54,197 bases of DNA from Clostridiales bacterium (GTDB taxonomy: Bacteria; Bacillota; Clostridia; Saccharofermentanales; Saccharofermentanaceae): contig JAFZWN010000048.1 of NCBI GenBank assembly GCA_017617295.1, positions 1 to 54,197 on the forward strand, given 5' to 3'. Positions 1 through 7,518 of this stretch are shown here, piece by piece. Position 1 is the stretch's first letter, and every line of letters begins with the position of its first letter. The position numbers were made by a program, and so were the translations under genes. The notes under the pieces were generated by a model. That model was not told the DNA's origin and made no database searches. It worked only from the letters and a program-made list of their open reading frames with translations.

Positions 1-144
1 GAGCCATAGCGGCGTTTATCTTTCATCTGCCTGTACTGTGGGTATTCTTTATCCTTAACCTTGATGAGATGGTAAAGCTTCCTGCAGTCTATATACATTA
101 TAAAAAATATCTCTGGGTCAGGAATATAGTAGATAAAACGTAAT

Positions 145-173
145 TTGCAATATACCCCATATGGGTATATCAT
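145..173 (+). promoter_or_regulatory. Promoter and CsoR-type copper operator of the copA operon
   Basis: A -35 box TTGCAA (145-150), a 17-base spacer and a -10 box TATCAT (168-173) precede the csoR-copA operon. An inverted repeat, ATATACCC at 150-157 and GGGTATAT at 163-170, fills the spacer and touches the -10 box. TACCC/GGGTA half sites in this layout are typical of operators bound by CsoR-family repressors. A bound repressor would cover the spacer and -10 box, and copper would release it. The palindrome is seen directly; autoregulation is inferred from its position just ahead of the csoR-like gene. Confidence 0.75.
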
Positions 174-209
174 ATTCCCTGAAGGCAGTTGCTTTCGGGG
201 GAGGTTTTT

Positions 210-512
210 ATGGCTTGCCGGGATTGTTGCGAGGAAAAGATCACAAAGAGATCCGAAGAGATGAAAAAGGAGCTCGGTGTCAGGCTCAACCGTATCGAAG
301 GTCAGCTTAGGGGCATCCGAAAAATGGTGGATAATGATGCTTACTGTATCGATATCGTGACTCAGGTCTCCGCGGTATCATCTGCACTGGATTCTTTGGG
401 AAGACAGATACTTGAGGATCATATCAGGTCCTGTGTCAGGGAAGACATAAGAAACGGCAATGAAGAGAAACTCGAAGAGCTTATAAAGACCATAAGAAAG
501 ATGACCGGGTGA
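210..512 (+). CDS. csoR: CsoR-family copper-sensing transcriptional repressor
   Basis: This 100-residue all-helical protein belongs to the CsoR/RcnR (DUF156) family of metal-sensing repressors. The family core is visible at residues 25-80, with an RLNRIEGQLRGI segment and the Cu(I)-ligand pattern Cys46, His71, Cys75. The C-H-C set fits copper sensing rather than the nickel/cobalt RcnR type. Extra cysteines (3, 6, 7) sit at the N-terminus. I chose ATG 210 because GGGGGAGG lies just upstream; an in-frame TTG at 189 would place that ribosome binding site inside the gene. It overlaps copA by four bases, indicating translational coupling. Known family role: apo-repressor binds the operator and Cu(I) releases it to induce copper export. 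Confidence 0.9.
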   Translation: MACRDCCEEKITKRSEEMKKELGVRLNRIEGQLRGIRKMVDNDAYCIDIVTQVSAVSSALDSLGRQILEDHIRSCVREDIRNGNEEKLEELIKTIRKMTG

Positions 513-3001
513 TCATGGAAAGATACGATGTTACCGGAATGAGCTGTGCCGCATGTCAGGCCAGGATAGAGAAAGCCGTGGGACGTGTCCCCGGAGTCAC
601 ATCCTGCAATGTCAATCTGATCTCGAATTCAATGCAGGTGGAAGGCACTGCTTCTTCCGAAAAGATAATAAAGGCTGTCACAGATGCCGGGTATGGGGCA
701 TCGCTTAAGGGCGGATCATCTTCTTCGGTAAGGGGCAGTTACAAAGATGATCTGACTGACCGGACAACGGCACCTCTTATCAGGCGCTTTTTCATTTCGC
801 TGGTCTTTCTTCTTATGCTCCTGTACCTGTCGATGGGCCATATGATGTTCGGGTTGCCCCTGCCGCCTGCCCTTTCGGGAAATCATACCGGGATCGCGCT
901 GATCCAGATGGTGCTCGCGGCGATCGTAATGGTGATAAATCAGAGATTCTTCATAAGCGGCACGAAAGGTATCGTTCACGGAGGCGCGAACATGGATACC
1001 CTGATCTCTCTGGGATCTGCCGCGTCGTTTATATATTCTTTGGTAATACTCTTCCTTATGACCTGTCATCCCGATCAAAGCGGTGAATACATGAAGGAAC
1101 TGTATTTTGAATCCTCGGCCATGATACTGTCCCTTGTCACTCTCGGGAAAGCTCTTGAATCCTATTCAAAGGGCAGGACTGCGGATTCTTTGAGGAGCCT
1201 TATGAAGCTTCGGCCCGACACGGCTTCCGTAATAAGGGAAGGAGAAGAAGTCATTATACCCGTTTCGGAACTGAAGGTCGGGGATATATTCATCGTAAAG
1301 AGCGGAGAGAGCATCCCTGCTGACGGAAGGATAACGGAAGGGACTGCCGCCATTGACGAATCTGCCCTGACCGGGGAGAGCATCCCGGTGGATAAGGGGA
1401 TCGGAGATCAGGTAAGCTGCGCGACGATCAATAATGCGGGATATATTAAGTGTGAGGCGGTCAAGGTCGGATCGGACACGCTGTTCTCGAAGATAATAGA
1501 GACCGTGAGCGATGCTTCGGCATCCAAGGCTCCTGTAGCCAGGCTCGCTGACCGCATATCCGCGGTATTTGTCCCTGCCGTATTAGGGATAGCGTTTATA
1601 ACAGTTATGATCTGGCTCCTGGCGGGCAGTGAGATCGGATTCGCTCTGGCCCGCGGGATAACGGTACTGGTCGTAAGCTGTCCGTGCGCACTTGGACTGG
1701 CGACCCCGGTAGCGATCATGGCGGGAAGCGGAGTCGGTGCCAAAAACGGGATACTGTTCAAGAATGCCACGGCTCTTCAGGAACTCGGAAAGACCGAGAT
1801 AGTATGTCTTGATAAGACCGGAACGATAACTACCGGAGAACCGTCGGTTATCGACATCATTCCCATAGATATAAAGGAAAAGGAACTCCTGTCGGTTGCT
1901 TTGAGCGTTGAGAGACTGTCCGAGCATCCGATCGCGGGAGCCATAGTCCGCAAAGCCGAAGAGGCTAAAGCGAGCCCCCTGGGTGCCGCGGGATTTGAAG
2001 TGTTTCCCGGAAACGGCATCAGTGCAATGGTATCCGGCGGAAGGATACTGGCAGGCTCGGTCGGATTTACGTCTCCGGGAGAAGACATAACAAAGATGTG
2101 CGCGGAGCTGTCCTCTCTCGGCAAGACGCCTGTCGTGTTCAAGAGGAACGGCCATGTGATCGGAGTCATATCCGTAGCCGATAAGATAAGGGATGATGCC
2201 CGTCAGGCCGTGGATGAACTTCTTAAAATGGGCATAAGGCCTGTCATGATCACGGGAGACAACGAAAGGACCGCTTCCAAGATTGCATCCGATTCGGGGA
2301 TCACCGAAGTTATTTCCGGAGTGCTCCCTTCGGAGAAGAAAGACGAGGTTGGAAAGCTCTCGCGCTCAGGAAAGACCGCGATGGTCGGTGACGGCATAAA
2401 CGATGCCCCGGCTCTGGCGGCATCCGATATCGGGATAGCGATGGGAGGAGGAACCGATGTGGCTGCCGACAGCGCTTCAGTAGTCCTTATGAAGCCCGGG
2501 CTGACAGGCGTCCCTTCTGCGATCAGGCTCTCGAGGTGCACTTATTCGATAATAAAGCAGAACCTGTTCTGGGCGCTGATCTATAACGTGCTTCTCATTC
2601 CTCTGGCGGCGGGAGTCTATATCATACCGTTCGGAATCGCCATGGAGCCTGTGTACGGGGCGGCTGCGATGAGCATATCCAGTTTCTTTGTCGTGACGAA
2701 CGCATTGAGACTCAATCTTATCGATATAAAGGATCCTTCACGTGACAGGAAGATAAGGCACAGGAAGAGGAGACTGTCAGAGTATTCGGGAGCCACTGAT
2801 GTCACGATCGGTATCGAGGGAATGATGTGTTCTCATTGTGAGGAGGCTGTAAAAAAGGCTCTTAAGGAGATAGGGGCGGCGGAAGTCAAAGCAGATCATC
2901 CGACAGGAAAGGCAACCGCAGTTTTCCCGGGCGGTGCCGATCCCGTGAAGATAAAAAAGGCATTAAAGGATGCCGGGTATAAGATGACAGGGTTAATGTA
3001 A
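509..3001 (+). CDS. copA: Cu(I)-exporting P1B-type ATPase CopA
   Basis: This 830-residue membrane pump couples ATP hydrolysis to export of Cu(I). An N-terminal heavy-metal-associated domain has GMSCAAC (Cys13, Cys16). The transmembrane metal site is CPC at 391-393. The phosphorylated Asp435 lies in DKTGT, and the GDGIND hinge is at about 626-632. A second heavy-metal-associated domain is appended at the C-terminus with MCSHC (Cys774, Cys777). Most bacterial CopA proteins carry these domains only at the N-terminus, so the C-terminal one may act as a built-in CopZ-like chaperone; no separate copZ is seen nearby. The start could be GTG 509, overlapping the csoR stop, or ATG 515; the spacing to AAGAAAG favours 509. 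Confidence 0.93.
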   Translation: MIMERYDVTGMSCAACQARIEKAVGRVPGVTSCNVNLISNSMQVEGTASSEKIIKAVTDAGYGASLKGGSSSSVRGSYKDDLTDRTTAPLIRRFFISLVFLLMLLYLSMGHMMFGLPLPPALSGNHTGIALIQMVLAAIVMVINQRFFISGTKGIVHGGANMDTLISLGSAASFIYSLVILFLMTCHPDQSGEYMKELYFESSAMILSLVTLGKALESYSKGRTADSLRSLMKLRPDTASVIREGEEVIIPVSELKVGDIFIVKSGESIPADGRITEGTAAIDESALTGESIPVDKGIGDQVSCATINNAGYIKCEAVKVGSDTLFSKIIETVSDASASKAPVARLADRISAVFVPAVLGIAFITVMIWLLAGSEIGFALARGITVLVVSCPCALGLATPVAIMAGSGVGAKNGILFKNATALQELGKTEIVCLDKTGTITTGEPSVIDIIPIDIKEKELLSVALSVERLSEHPIAGAIVRKAEEAKASPLGAAGFEVFPGNGISAMVSGGRILAGSVGFTSPGEDITKMCAELSSLGKTPVVFKRNGHVIGVISVADKIRDDARQAVDELLKMGIRPVMITGDNERTASKIASDSGITEVISGVLPSEKKDEVGKLSRSGKTAMVGDGINDAPALAASDIGIAMGGGTDVAADSASVVLMKPGLTGVPSAIRLSRCTYSIIKQNLFWALIYNVLLIPLAAGVYIIPFGIAMEPVYGAAAMSISSFFVVTNALRLNLIDIKDPSRDRKIRHRKRRLSEYSGATDVTIGIEGMMCSHCEEAVKKALKEIGAAEVKADHPTGKATAVFPGGADPVKIKKALKDAGYKMTGLM

Positions 3002-3092
3002 TACGAGGATATTTTCCCGTAACCTTGATTTATTGTCCTGATTTTGCGATTATAATGTCTGTCAATCCAATGAAAAAAGAATGGAGACGGAT

Positions 3093-4406
3093 ATGGGACT
3101 TTTTGGTAAAAAAGACGACGATAAGAAAGAAGCTTTTCAGATAACCGACGAGGATCTCGATGCCAAGATAATGGCGGCGATCGAGGAGACCGACGAAGAG
3201 GAGAAACAGAGAAAGGAAGAGGAGCGTGCCGCTGAAGCGACTCGGGTGGCTCAGATAGCCGAAGCCGCGAAGAACGCTCCTGTCCCTATGCAGGGAACCC
3301 TTCCTCCGAGATTCTTCTTTATGGTCGAGGAGGCATCAAGAACCGATTCCGGTCTGGCTCTCAAAGGCGTTCTTCACGGACGCTTGGAAGTGGGGAGCAA
3401 GGCATATATAAACAGGCCTTCCGATTCTGTTTCCGAGGCGGAGATCGTATCAATGGCCAAAGATGACCGCGAGATGCCTGCAGGTACTAAAGGCGAGAGT
3501 ATGATACTCACGGTAAAGATCTCCGGGGACGATGCGGAAGATGTTTCCAAGGCGGCTCCCAGATATTCCGTGATCTCCAATATAGCGGCGCAGCAGGAGA
3601 TCGACCCCAAGAAACCGGTCGAGAATCCTTATCTTATGGGACTTACTCTGGAGCACATGCGCTTTATGAAGGATCCCGAGTTCATGAAGGTCTTTGCCAG
3701 ACAGATAATCCTGGCAAAGTTCATCCTTCCCGTCCGTGCGGACCTCTCTGATTCGGCAAACGGCAATAAGAAACTGCAGCTCGTTACCATAGCGGATAAG
3801 AACGATCCGTCTTCCAAATATCTGGCGGTATTTACCGACCTCGCGGCCATAGGCGGAGCAAAAGGGATCTTCGCGGATGACAGCAAGCCCTCGGTTACCG
3901 TTATGACTCTTCCCGCAGTATCCAAGGCGCTGGCCGGCGGAGCAAACGGACTTCTCCTTAATCCTTTCGGACCTTCCAGGGTCCAGATCCCCAAGGAGTT
4001 CGTGGAAAAGGTCATGGGATCGTTCACCAAGGTTCCGGCAAAAGGAAAGGTGAGCCCTCTTAATTCCGGCAAGCCCGATCCCAAGAAGAATCCCGGTATA
4101 CTCGTAGGCAAGCCCAATCCCACAAAGGAGACCGAGGCTATAGTCGATGCTCTCGTTAAGTATGCTTCGACCGTTCCCGATATTGCTTCAGCTTCGCTCC
4201 TTCTCAAGGCTGACAAGGTCAGGAGGGGATATCTCTTTATAGTGGACTGCCCCGTGGCTTCGCAGAAGAAGATAGCCGAGGGTATAAAGAAGGCTACATC
4301 TCCTTATATGAAAGAGATCAGGGACAGCGAGGTCATACTTCGTGCACAGGCTCCGTTTGCCGAGGGATATTTTAAGAAGTTCGATCCCGATTATGTGAAG
4401 AACTGA
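3093..4406 (+). CDS. SseB-like protein with an N-terminal EF-Tu-domain-2-like barrel
   Basis: A soluble 437-residue protein of unknown function. Residues about 1-60 are highly charged and Glu/Lys rich. Residues about 70-165 (starting RFFFMVEEASRTDSG) resemble the beta-barrel domain 2 of translation GTPases, with a GRLEVGSKAYI stretch and a turn of the type that precedes 'AGT.GE' in that fold. Residues about 190-310 and 335-435 match the two halves of the SseB (enhanced serine sensitivity) family, ending in YFKKFDPDYVKN. SseB proteins have no settled biochemical role. I chose ATG 3093 because GGAGACGG lies just upstream; ATG 3081 would overlap that site. A TATAAT at 3051-3056 suggests its own promoter, and a strong terminator follows the gene. 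Confidence 0.72.
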   Translation: MGLFGKKDDDKKEAFQITDEDLDAKIMAAIEETDEEEKQRKEEERAAEATRVAQIAEAAKNAPVPMQGTLPPRFFFMVEEASRTDSGLALKGVLHGRLEVGSKAYINRPSDSVSEAEIVSMAKDDREMPAGTKGESMILTVKISGDDAEDVSKAAPRYSVISNIAAQQEIDPKKPVENPYLMGLTLEHMRFMKDPEFMKVFARQIILAKFILPVRADLSDSANGNKKLQLVTIADKNDPSSKYLAVFTDLAAIGGAKGIFADDSKPSVTVMTLPAVSKALAGGANGLLLNPFGPSRVQIPKEFVEKVMGSFTKVPAKGKVSPLNSGKPDPKKNPGILVGKPNPTKETEAIVDALVKYASTVPDIASASLLLKADKVRRGYLFIVDCPVASQKKIAEGIKKATSPYMKEIRDSEVILRAQAPFAEGYFKKFDPDYVKN

Positions 4407-4434
4407 ATACTATTGTAAAAAACGGATTTTTGTG

Positions 4435-4463
4435 CGGAGGCCCGAAAACGGCCTCCGTTTTTT
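4435..4463 (+). terminator. Rho-independent terminator after the SseB-like gene
   Basis: An inverted repeat, CGGAGGC at 4435-4441 and GCCTCCG at 4451-4457, can be extended by one C:G pair around a short AAAA-containing loop. It is followed by six T (4458-4463), 28 bases after the upstream stop codon. This is a canonical intrinsic terminator and separates the SseB-like gene from nrdD. Confidence 0.88.
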
Positions 4464-4567
4464 GTCGGTTTTGACGAACGGTCCGGTAACGTTCCCCAAG
4501 ACCCCTGTCAAAAGTCTTTGACGCAAACGTAATGATACCAGGGGTTTCGGGGTGAAACGGAAATGTA

Positions 4568-4615
4568 ACACAATATATAGTGGTTTGTTGTTGACACGAC
4601 CACAATATATAGATA
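4568..4615 (+). promoter_or_regulatory. Tandem NrdR-box-like sites upstream of nrdD
   Basis: Two copies of the core ACAATATATAG occur at 4570-4580 and 4602-4612, each in a wider near-palindrome (ACACAATATATAGTGG at 4568-4583). The copies are 32 bases apart, about three helical turns, which is the spacing known for paired NrdR boxes. NrdR is the zinc/ATP-cone repressor of ribonucleotide reductase genes. The second box lies inside the promoter spacer, so bound NrdR should block RNA polymerase. The nrdR gene is not in this window. The rest of the 4407-4751 gap holds the terminator upstream and about 130 bases of leader with no further gene. Confidence 0.85.
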
Positions 4616-4619
4616 GAAT
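4591..4619 (+). promoter_or_regulatory. Sigma-70-type promoter of nrdDG
   Basis: TTGACA at 4591-4596, a 17-base spacer and TAGAAT at 4614-4619 form a near-consensus vegetative promoter. Transcription would begin near 4626, giving a leader of about 125 bases before nrdD. A short inverted repeat (ATTGTA 4690-4695, TACAAT 4703-4708) lies in the leader; its role is unknown. Confidence 0.8.
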
Positions 4620-4751
4620 GAAATCCAATCCGATGGGGGCGGTTTTGAAAGATTTTTTGAGAAAACGGTAAAAATATCATTCACAACGGATTGTAAGATT
4701 GCTACAATAATCGGGTACAATTTCTAAGAACTTAAGGACAGGGTGCACAAC

Positions 4752-6935
4752 ATGAAGATCATCAAGAGAAACAAGGCTGAAGTTGATTTCGACGTTACAA
4801 AGATCGTAAATGCCATTACGAAGGCTAATAATGCCGCCAGAGAGAGCGAGAGGATGACCTCTGTCCAGATCATGAGGATCGCCGATAAGGTCACCAAGCA
4901 CTGCGAGAACATGAGCAGAGCTCTTTCCGTAGAAGAGATCCAGGATATCGTTGAGAAGGAGATCATGGCTCATGGCGCCTATGAAGTTGCCAAGCTCTAT
5001 ATTACATACAGATACACAAGAAGCCTTGTCCGTCAGTCTAATACGACCGATGCCAGCATCCTTACCCTTATCGAGTGCAATAACGAGGAGCTCAAGCAGG
5101 AGAACTCCAATAAGAACCCTACTGTAAACAGTGTACAGAGAGACTATATGGCAGGTGAGGTGAGCAAGGATATCACTCAGAGACTCCTTCTTCCCCAGGA
5201 TATCGTCGAGGCTCATCAGCAGGGCATCATCCACTTCCATGATTCCGACTACTTTGCACAGCATATGCATAACTGCGATCTTGTTGACCTCGGCGACATG
5301 CTCCAGAACGGAACCGTCATCTCCGGTACGATGATCGAGAAGCCCCACAGTTTCTCGACAGCCTGTAATATCGCTACACAGATCATAGCTCAGGTCGCAA
5401 GTAACCAGTACGGCGGCCAGTCCATCTCCCTTACGCATCTTGCTCCTTTCGTACAGGTATCCAGAGAGAAGATCAGAAGACTTGTCGAAAAGGAGATGGA
5501 GGATGTAGGTGTAGAGCTTAACGAAGAGAAGATCTCCGAACTCGTCGAGAAGAGGCTCAGAGAAGAGATCGAGAGAGGCGTTCAGACTATCCAGTATCAG
5601 GTGGTCACACTCCTTACGACTAACGGTCAGGCTCCTTTTGTTACGGTATTTATGTATCTTAACGAAGCTCAGGATCCCGGACTCAAGAGAGACCTTGCCA
5701 TGATCATCGAGGAAGTCTTAAAGCAGAGGATCCGCGGTGTCAAGAACGAATCAGGCGTTTATGTGACACCTGCATTCCCCAAGCTCATCTATGTTCTCGA
5801 AGAAGACAATATCCGTGAGGACAGCCCTTACTATGAACTTACGAGACTTGCCGCCAAGTGTACGGCCAAGAGGATGGTCCCCGATTATATATCCGAGAAG
5901 ATCATGCTCGACCTCAAGAAGGACAGGAACGGCGAAGGTCACTGCTATACATGTATGGGCTGCAGATCTTTCCTTACTCCTTATGTTGACGAGAACGGCC
6001 AGCCCAAGTATTACGGCAGGTTCAATCAGGGCGTAGTAACGCTTAACCTTGTAGACGTTGCCTGCACGGCATGCAGTGAGAGCCGTGACGAGGCCAAGTT
6101 CTGGAAGGTGCTCGACGAGAGGCTCGAGCTCTGCCACAGGGCTTTGCGTTGCCGTCACGAGAGACTCGTCGGAACATTATCCGATGCGGCTCCTATCCTC
6201 TGGCAGCACGGAGCTCTTGCGAGACTTGAGAAGGGTGAGCCCATCACGAAGCTCCTTTACGGCGGATATTCCACGATATCCCTGGGATATGCGGGACTTT
6301 GGGAGTGCGTATATGAAGTCAAGGGCAAGAAGCTTACAGAGAAGGAAGGCGAGGAGTTCGGTCTTAAGGTAATGCAGAAGTTAAACGATGCATGTGCCAA
6401 GTGGAAGGCTGAAGAGAATATCGATTATTCCATCTACGGCACACCGCTCGAGTCTACGACATACAAGTTCTCCAAGTGTCTCCAGAGAAGATTCGGCATC
6501 ATCCCCGGAGTTACCGACAAGAACTACATCACGAACAGCTATCATATCCATGTTACGGAGAAGATCGACGCTTTCAAGAAGCTCGAGCTCGAGAGCAAGT
6601 TCCAGAGGCTCTCTCCCGGCGGAGCTATCAGCTACGTGGAAGTTCCCGACATGCAGAATAATATCGATGCCGTAATGGGCGTTATGCAGTTCATCTATGA
6701 CCATATCATGTACGCCGAGCTCAATACCAAGTCCGATTACTGCCAGGTCTGCGGATTTGACGGAGAGATCAAGATCGAGGAGAGAGAAGGCAAGCTTACA
6801 TGGGTATGCCCCAACTGCGGTAATTCCGACGAGTCCAAGCTGAATGTTGCCAGAAGGACCTGCGGATATATAGGAACACAGTTCTGGAACCAGGGCAGGA
6901 CCCAGGAGATCAGGGAAAGAGTACTTCACCTCTGA
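4752..6935 (+). CDS. nrdD: Anaerobic (class III) ribonucleoside-triphosphate reductase
   Basis: This 727-residue glycyl radical enzyme reduces ribonucleoside triphosphates to deoxy forms without oxygen and supplies DNA precursors in anaerobes. Residues 1 to about 92 form an ATP-cone allosteric domain. Near the C-terminus, Cys664/Cys667 and Cys686/Cys689 form the structural zinc site, and the radical glycine is Gly705 in the RTCGYIGTQ motif. Length is normal for the family. I chose ATG 4752, preceded by AAGGACAGGG; GTG 4743 is an alternative three codons upstream. It is followed after 14 bases by its activase. Two NrdR-like boxes in the promoter imply repression when dNTPs are plentiful. Confidence 0.96.
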   Translation: MKIIKRNKAEVDFDVTKIVNAITKANNAARESERMTSVQIMRIADKVTKHCENMSRALSVEEIQDIVEKEIMAHGAYEVAKLYITYRYTRSLVRQSNTTDASILTLIECNNEELKQENSNKNPTVNSVQRDYMAGEVSKDITQRLLLPQDIVEAHQQGIIHFHDSDYFAQHMHNCDLVDLGDMLQNGTVISGTMIEKPHSFSTACNIATQIIAQVASNQYGGQSISLTHLAPFVQVSREKIRRLVEKEMEDVGVELNEEKISELVEKRLREEIERGVQTIQYQVVTLLTTNGQAPFVTVFMYLNEAQDPGLKRDLAMIIEEVLKQRIRGVKNESGVYVTPAFPKLIYVLEEDNIREDSPYYELTRLAAKCTAKRMVPDYISEKIMLDLKKDRNGEGHCYTCMGCRSFLTPYVDENGQPKYYGRFNQGVVTLNLVDVACTACSESRDEAKFWKVLDERLELCHRALRCRHERLVGTLSDAAPILWQHGALARLEKGEPITKLLYGGYSTISLGYAGLWECVYEVKGKKLTEKEGEEFGLKVMQKLNDACAKWKAEENIDYSIYGTPLESTTYKFSKCLQRRFGIIPGVTDKNYITNSYHIHVTEKIDAFKKLELESKFQRLSPGGAISYVEVPDMQNNIDAVMGVMQFIYDHIMYAELNTKSDYCQVCGFDGEIKIEEREGKLTWVCPNCGNSDESKLNVARRTCGYIGTQFWNQGRTQEIRERVLHL

Positions 6936-6949
6936 TCCGCCGGTGATAT

Positions 6950-7489
6950 ATGTATTATTGCGGTATCAAGGAATGTGATATAGCAAACGGAACAGGCGTT
7001 CGCGTGACACTCTTCGTATCGGGGTGCACCAACGCCTGTGAAGGTTGTTTTCAGCCCGAGACATGGGATTTTTGTTATGGTGAGCCTTTTACGGAAGAGA
7101 CAGAGGAGAAGCTCTTTTCTTTGCTGGATCATTCTTATATCAAGGGACTGACCATCCTCGGCGGAGAGCCTTTCGAGCCTCAGAATCAGCGTGCACTGGT
7201 ACCTTTCCTTAAAAGATTCAGGGATAAGTATCCGGATAAGGATCTGTGGGTATTCTCCGGATTCCGCTATGAGGATGAGATGACGGTTCCCGGCAACCAC
7301 GCCAACTGCGAGGTGACTTCCGAGTTCCTGGATATGATCGATATCCTTGTAGAGGGCAGATTTGTCCTTAAGTTAAAAGATTTAAGATTAAGATACCGCG
7401 GATCGTCAAATCAGCGTATAATAGATATGAGGAAGACTCGTGCCGAAGGTCATGTCGTACTGTGGGACGAGACACTTGCTTATAATTGA
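6950..7489 (+). CDS. nrdG: Anaerobic ribonucleotide reductase activating protein (radical SAM)
   Basis: A 179-residue radical S-adenosylmethionine enzyme that installs the glycyl radical on NrdD. The iron-sulfur ligands are visible as Cys26-x3-Cys30-x2-Cys33 in SGCTNACEGCFQ, and a GGEPF motif for SAM binding follows at about residue 67. Length matches compact activases of this type. It lies 14 bases after nrdD, the usual pairing, and shares its promoter. The Shine-Dalgarno sequence is weak, which suggests coupling to nrdD translation. Confidence 0.94.
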   Translation: MYYCGIKECDIANGTGVRVTLFVSGCTNACEGCFQPETWDFCYGEPFTEETEEKLFSLLDHSYIKGLTILGGEPFEPQNQRALVPFLKRFRDKYPDKDLWVFSGFRYEDEMTVPGNHANCEVTSEFLDMIDILVEGRFVLKLKDLRLRYRGSSNQRIIDMRKTRAEGHVVLWDETLAYN

Positions 7490-7518
7490 CCGACTGATTA
7501 CATCCGTGGGGGGCCGCG

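Noticed and set aside
1..173. An open minus-strand reading frame of about 57 codons running off the left edge (ATG at 173 or 98).
   Set aside because: No ribosome binding site fits either start, the 5' part runs through the CsoR operator, and I recognise no family. It could be the beginning of a gene outside the window, but this cannot be supported.
4690..4721. A second nrdD promoter at TACAAT (4716-4721) with TTGTAA (4691-4696).
   Set aside because: The spacer is 19 bases and the -35 match is poor; the upstream promoter with NrdR boxes is far better.
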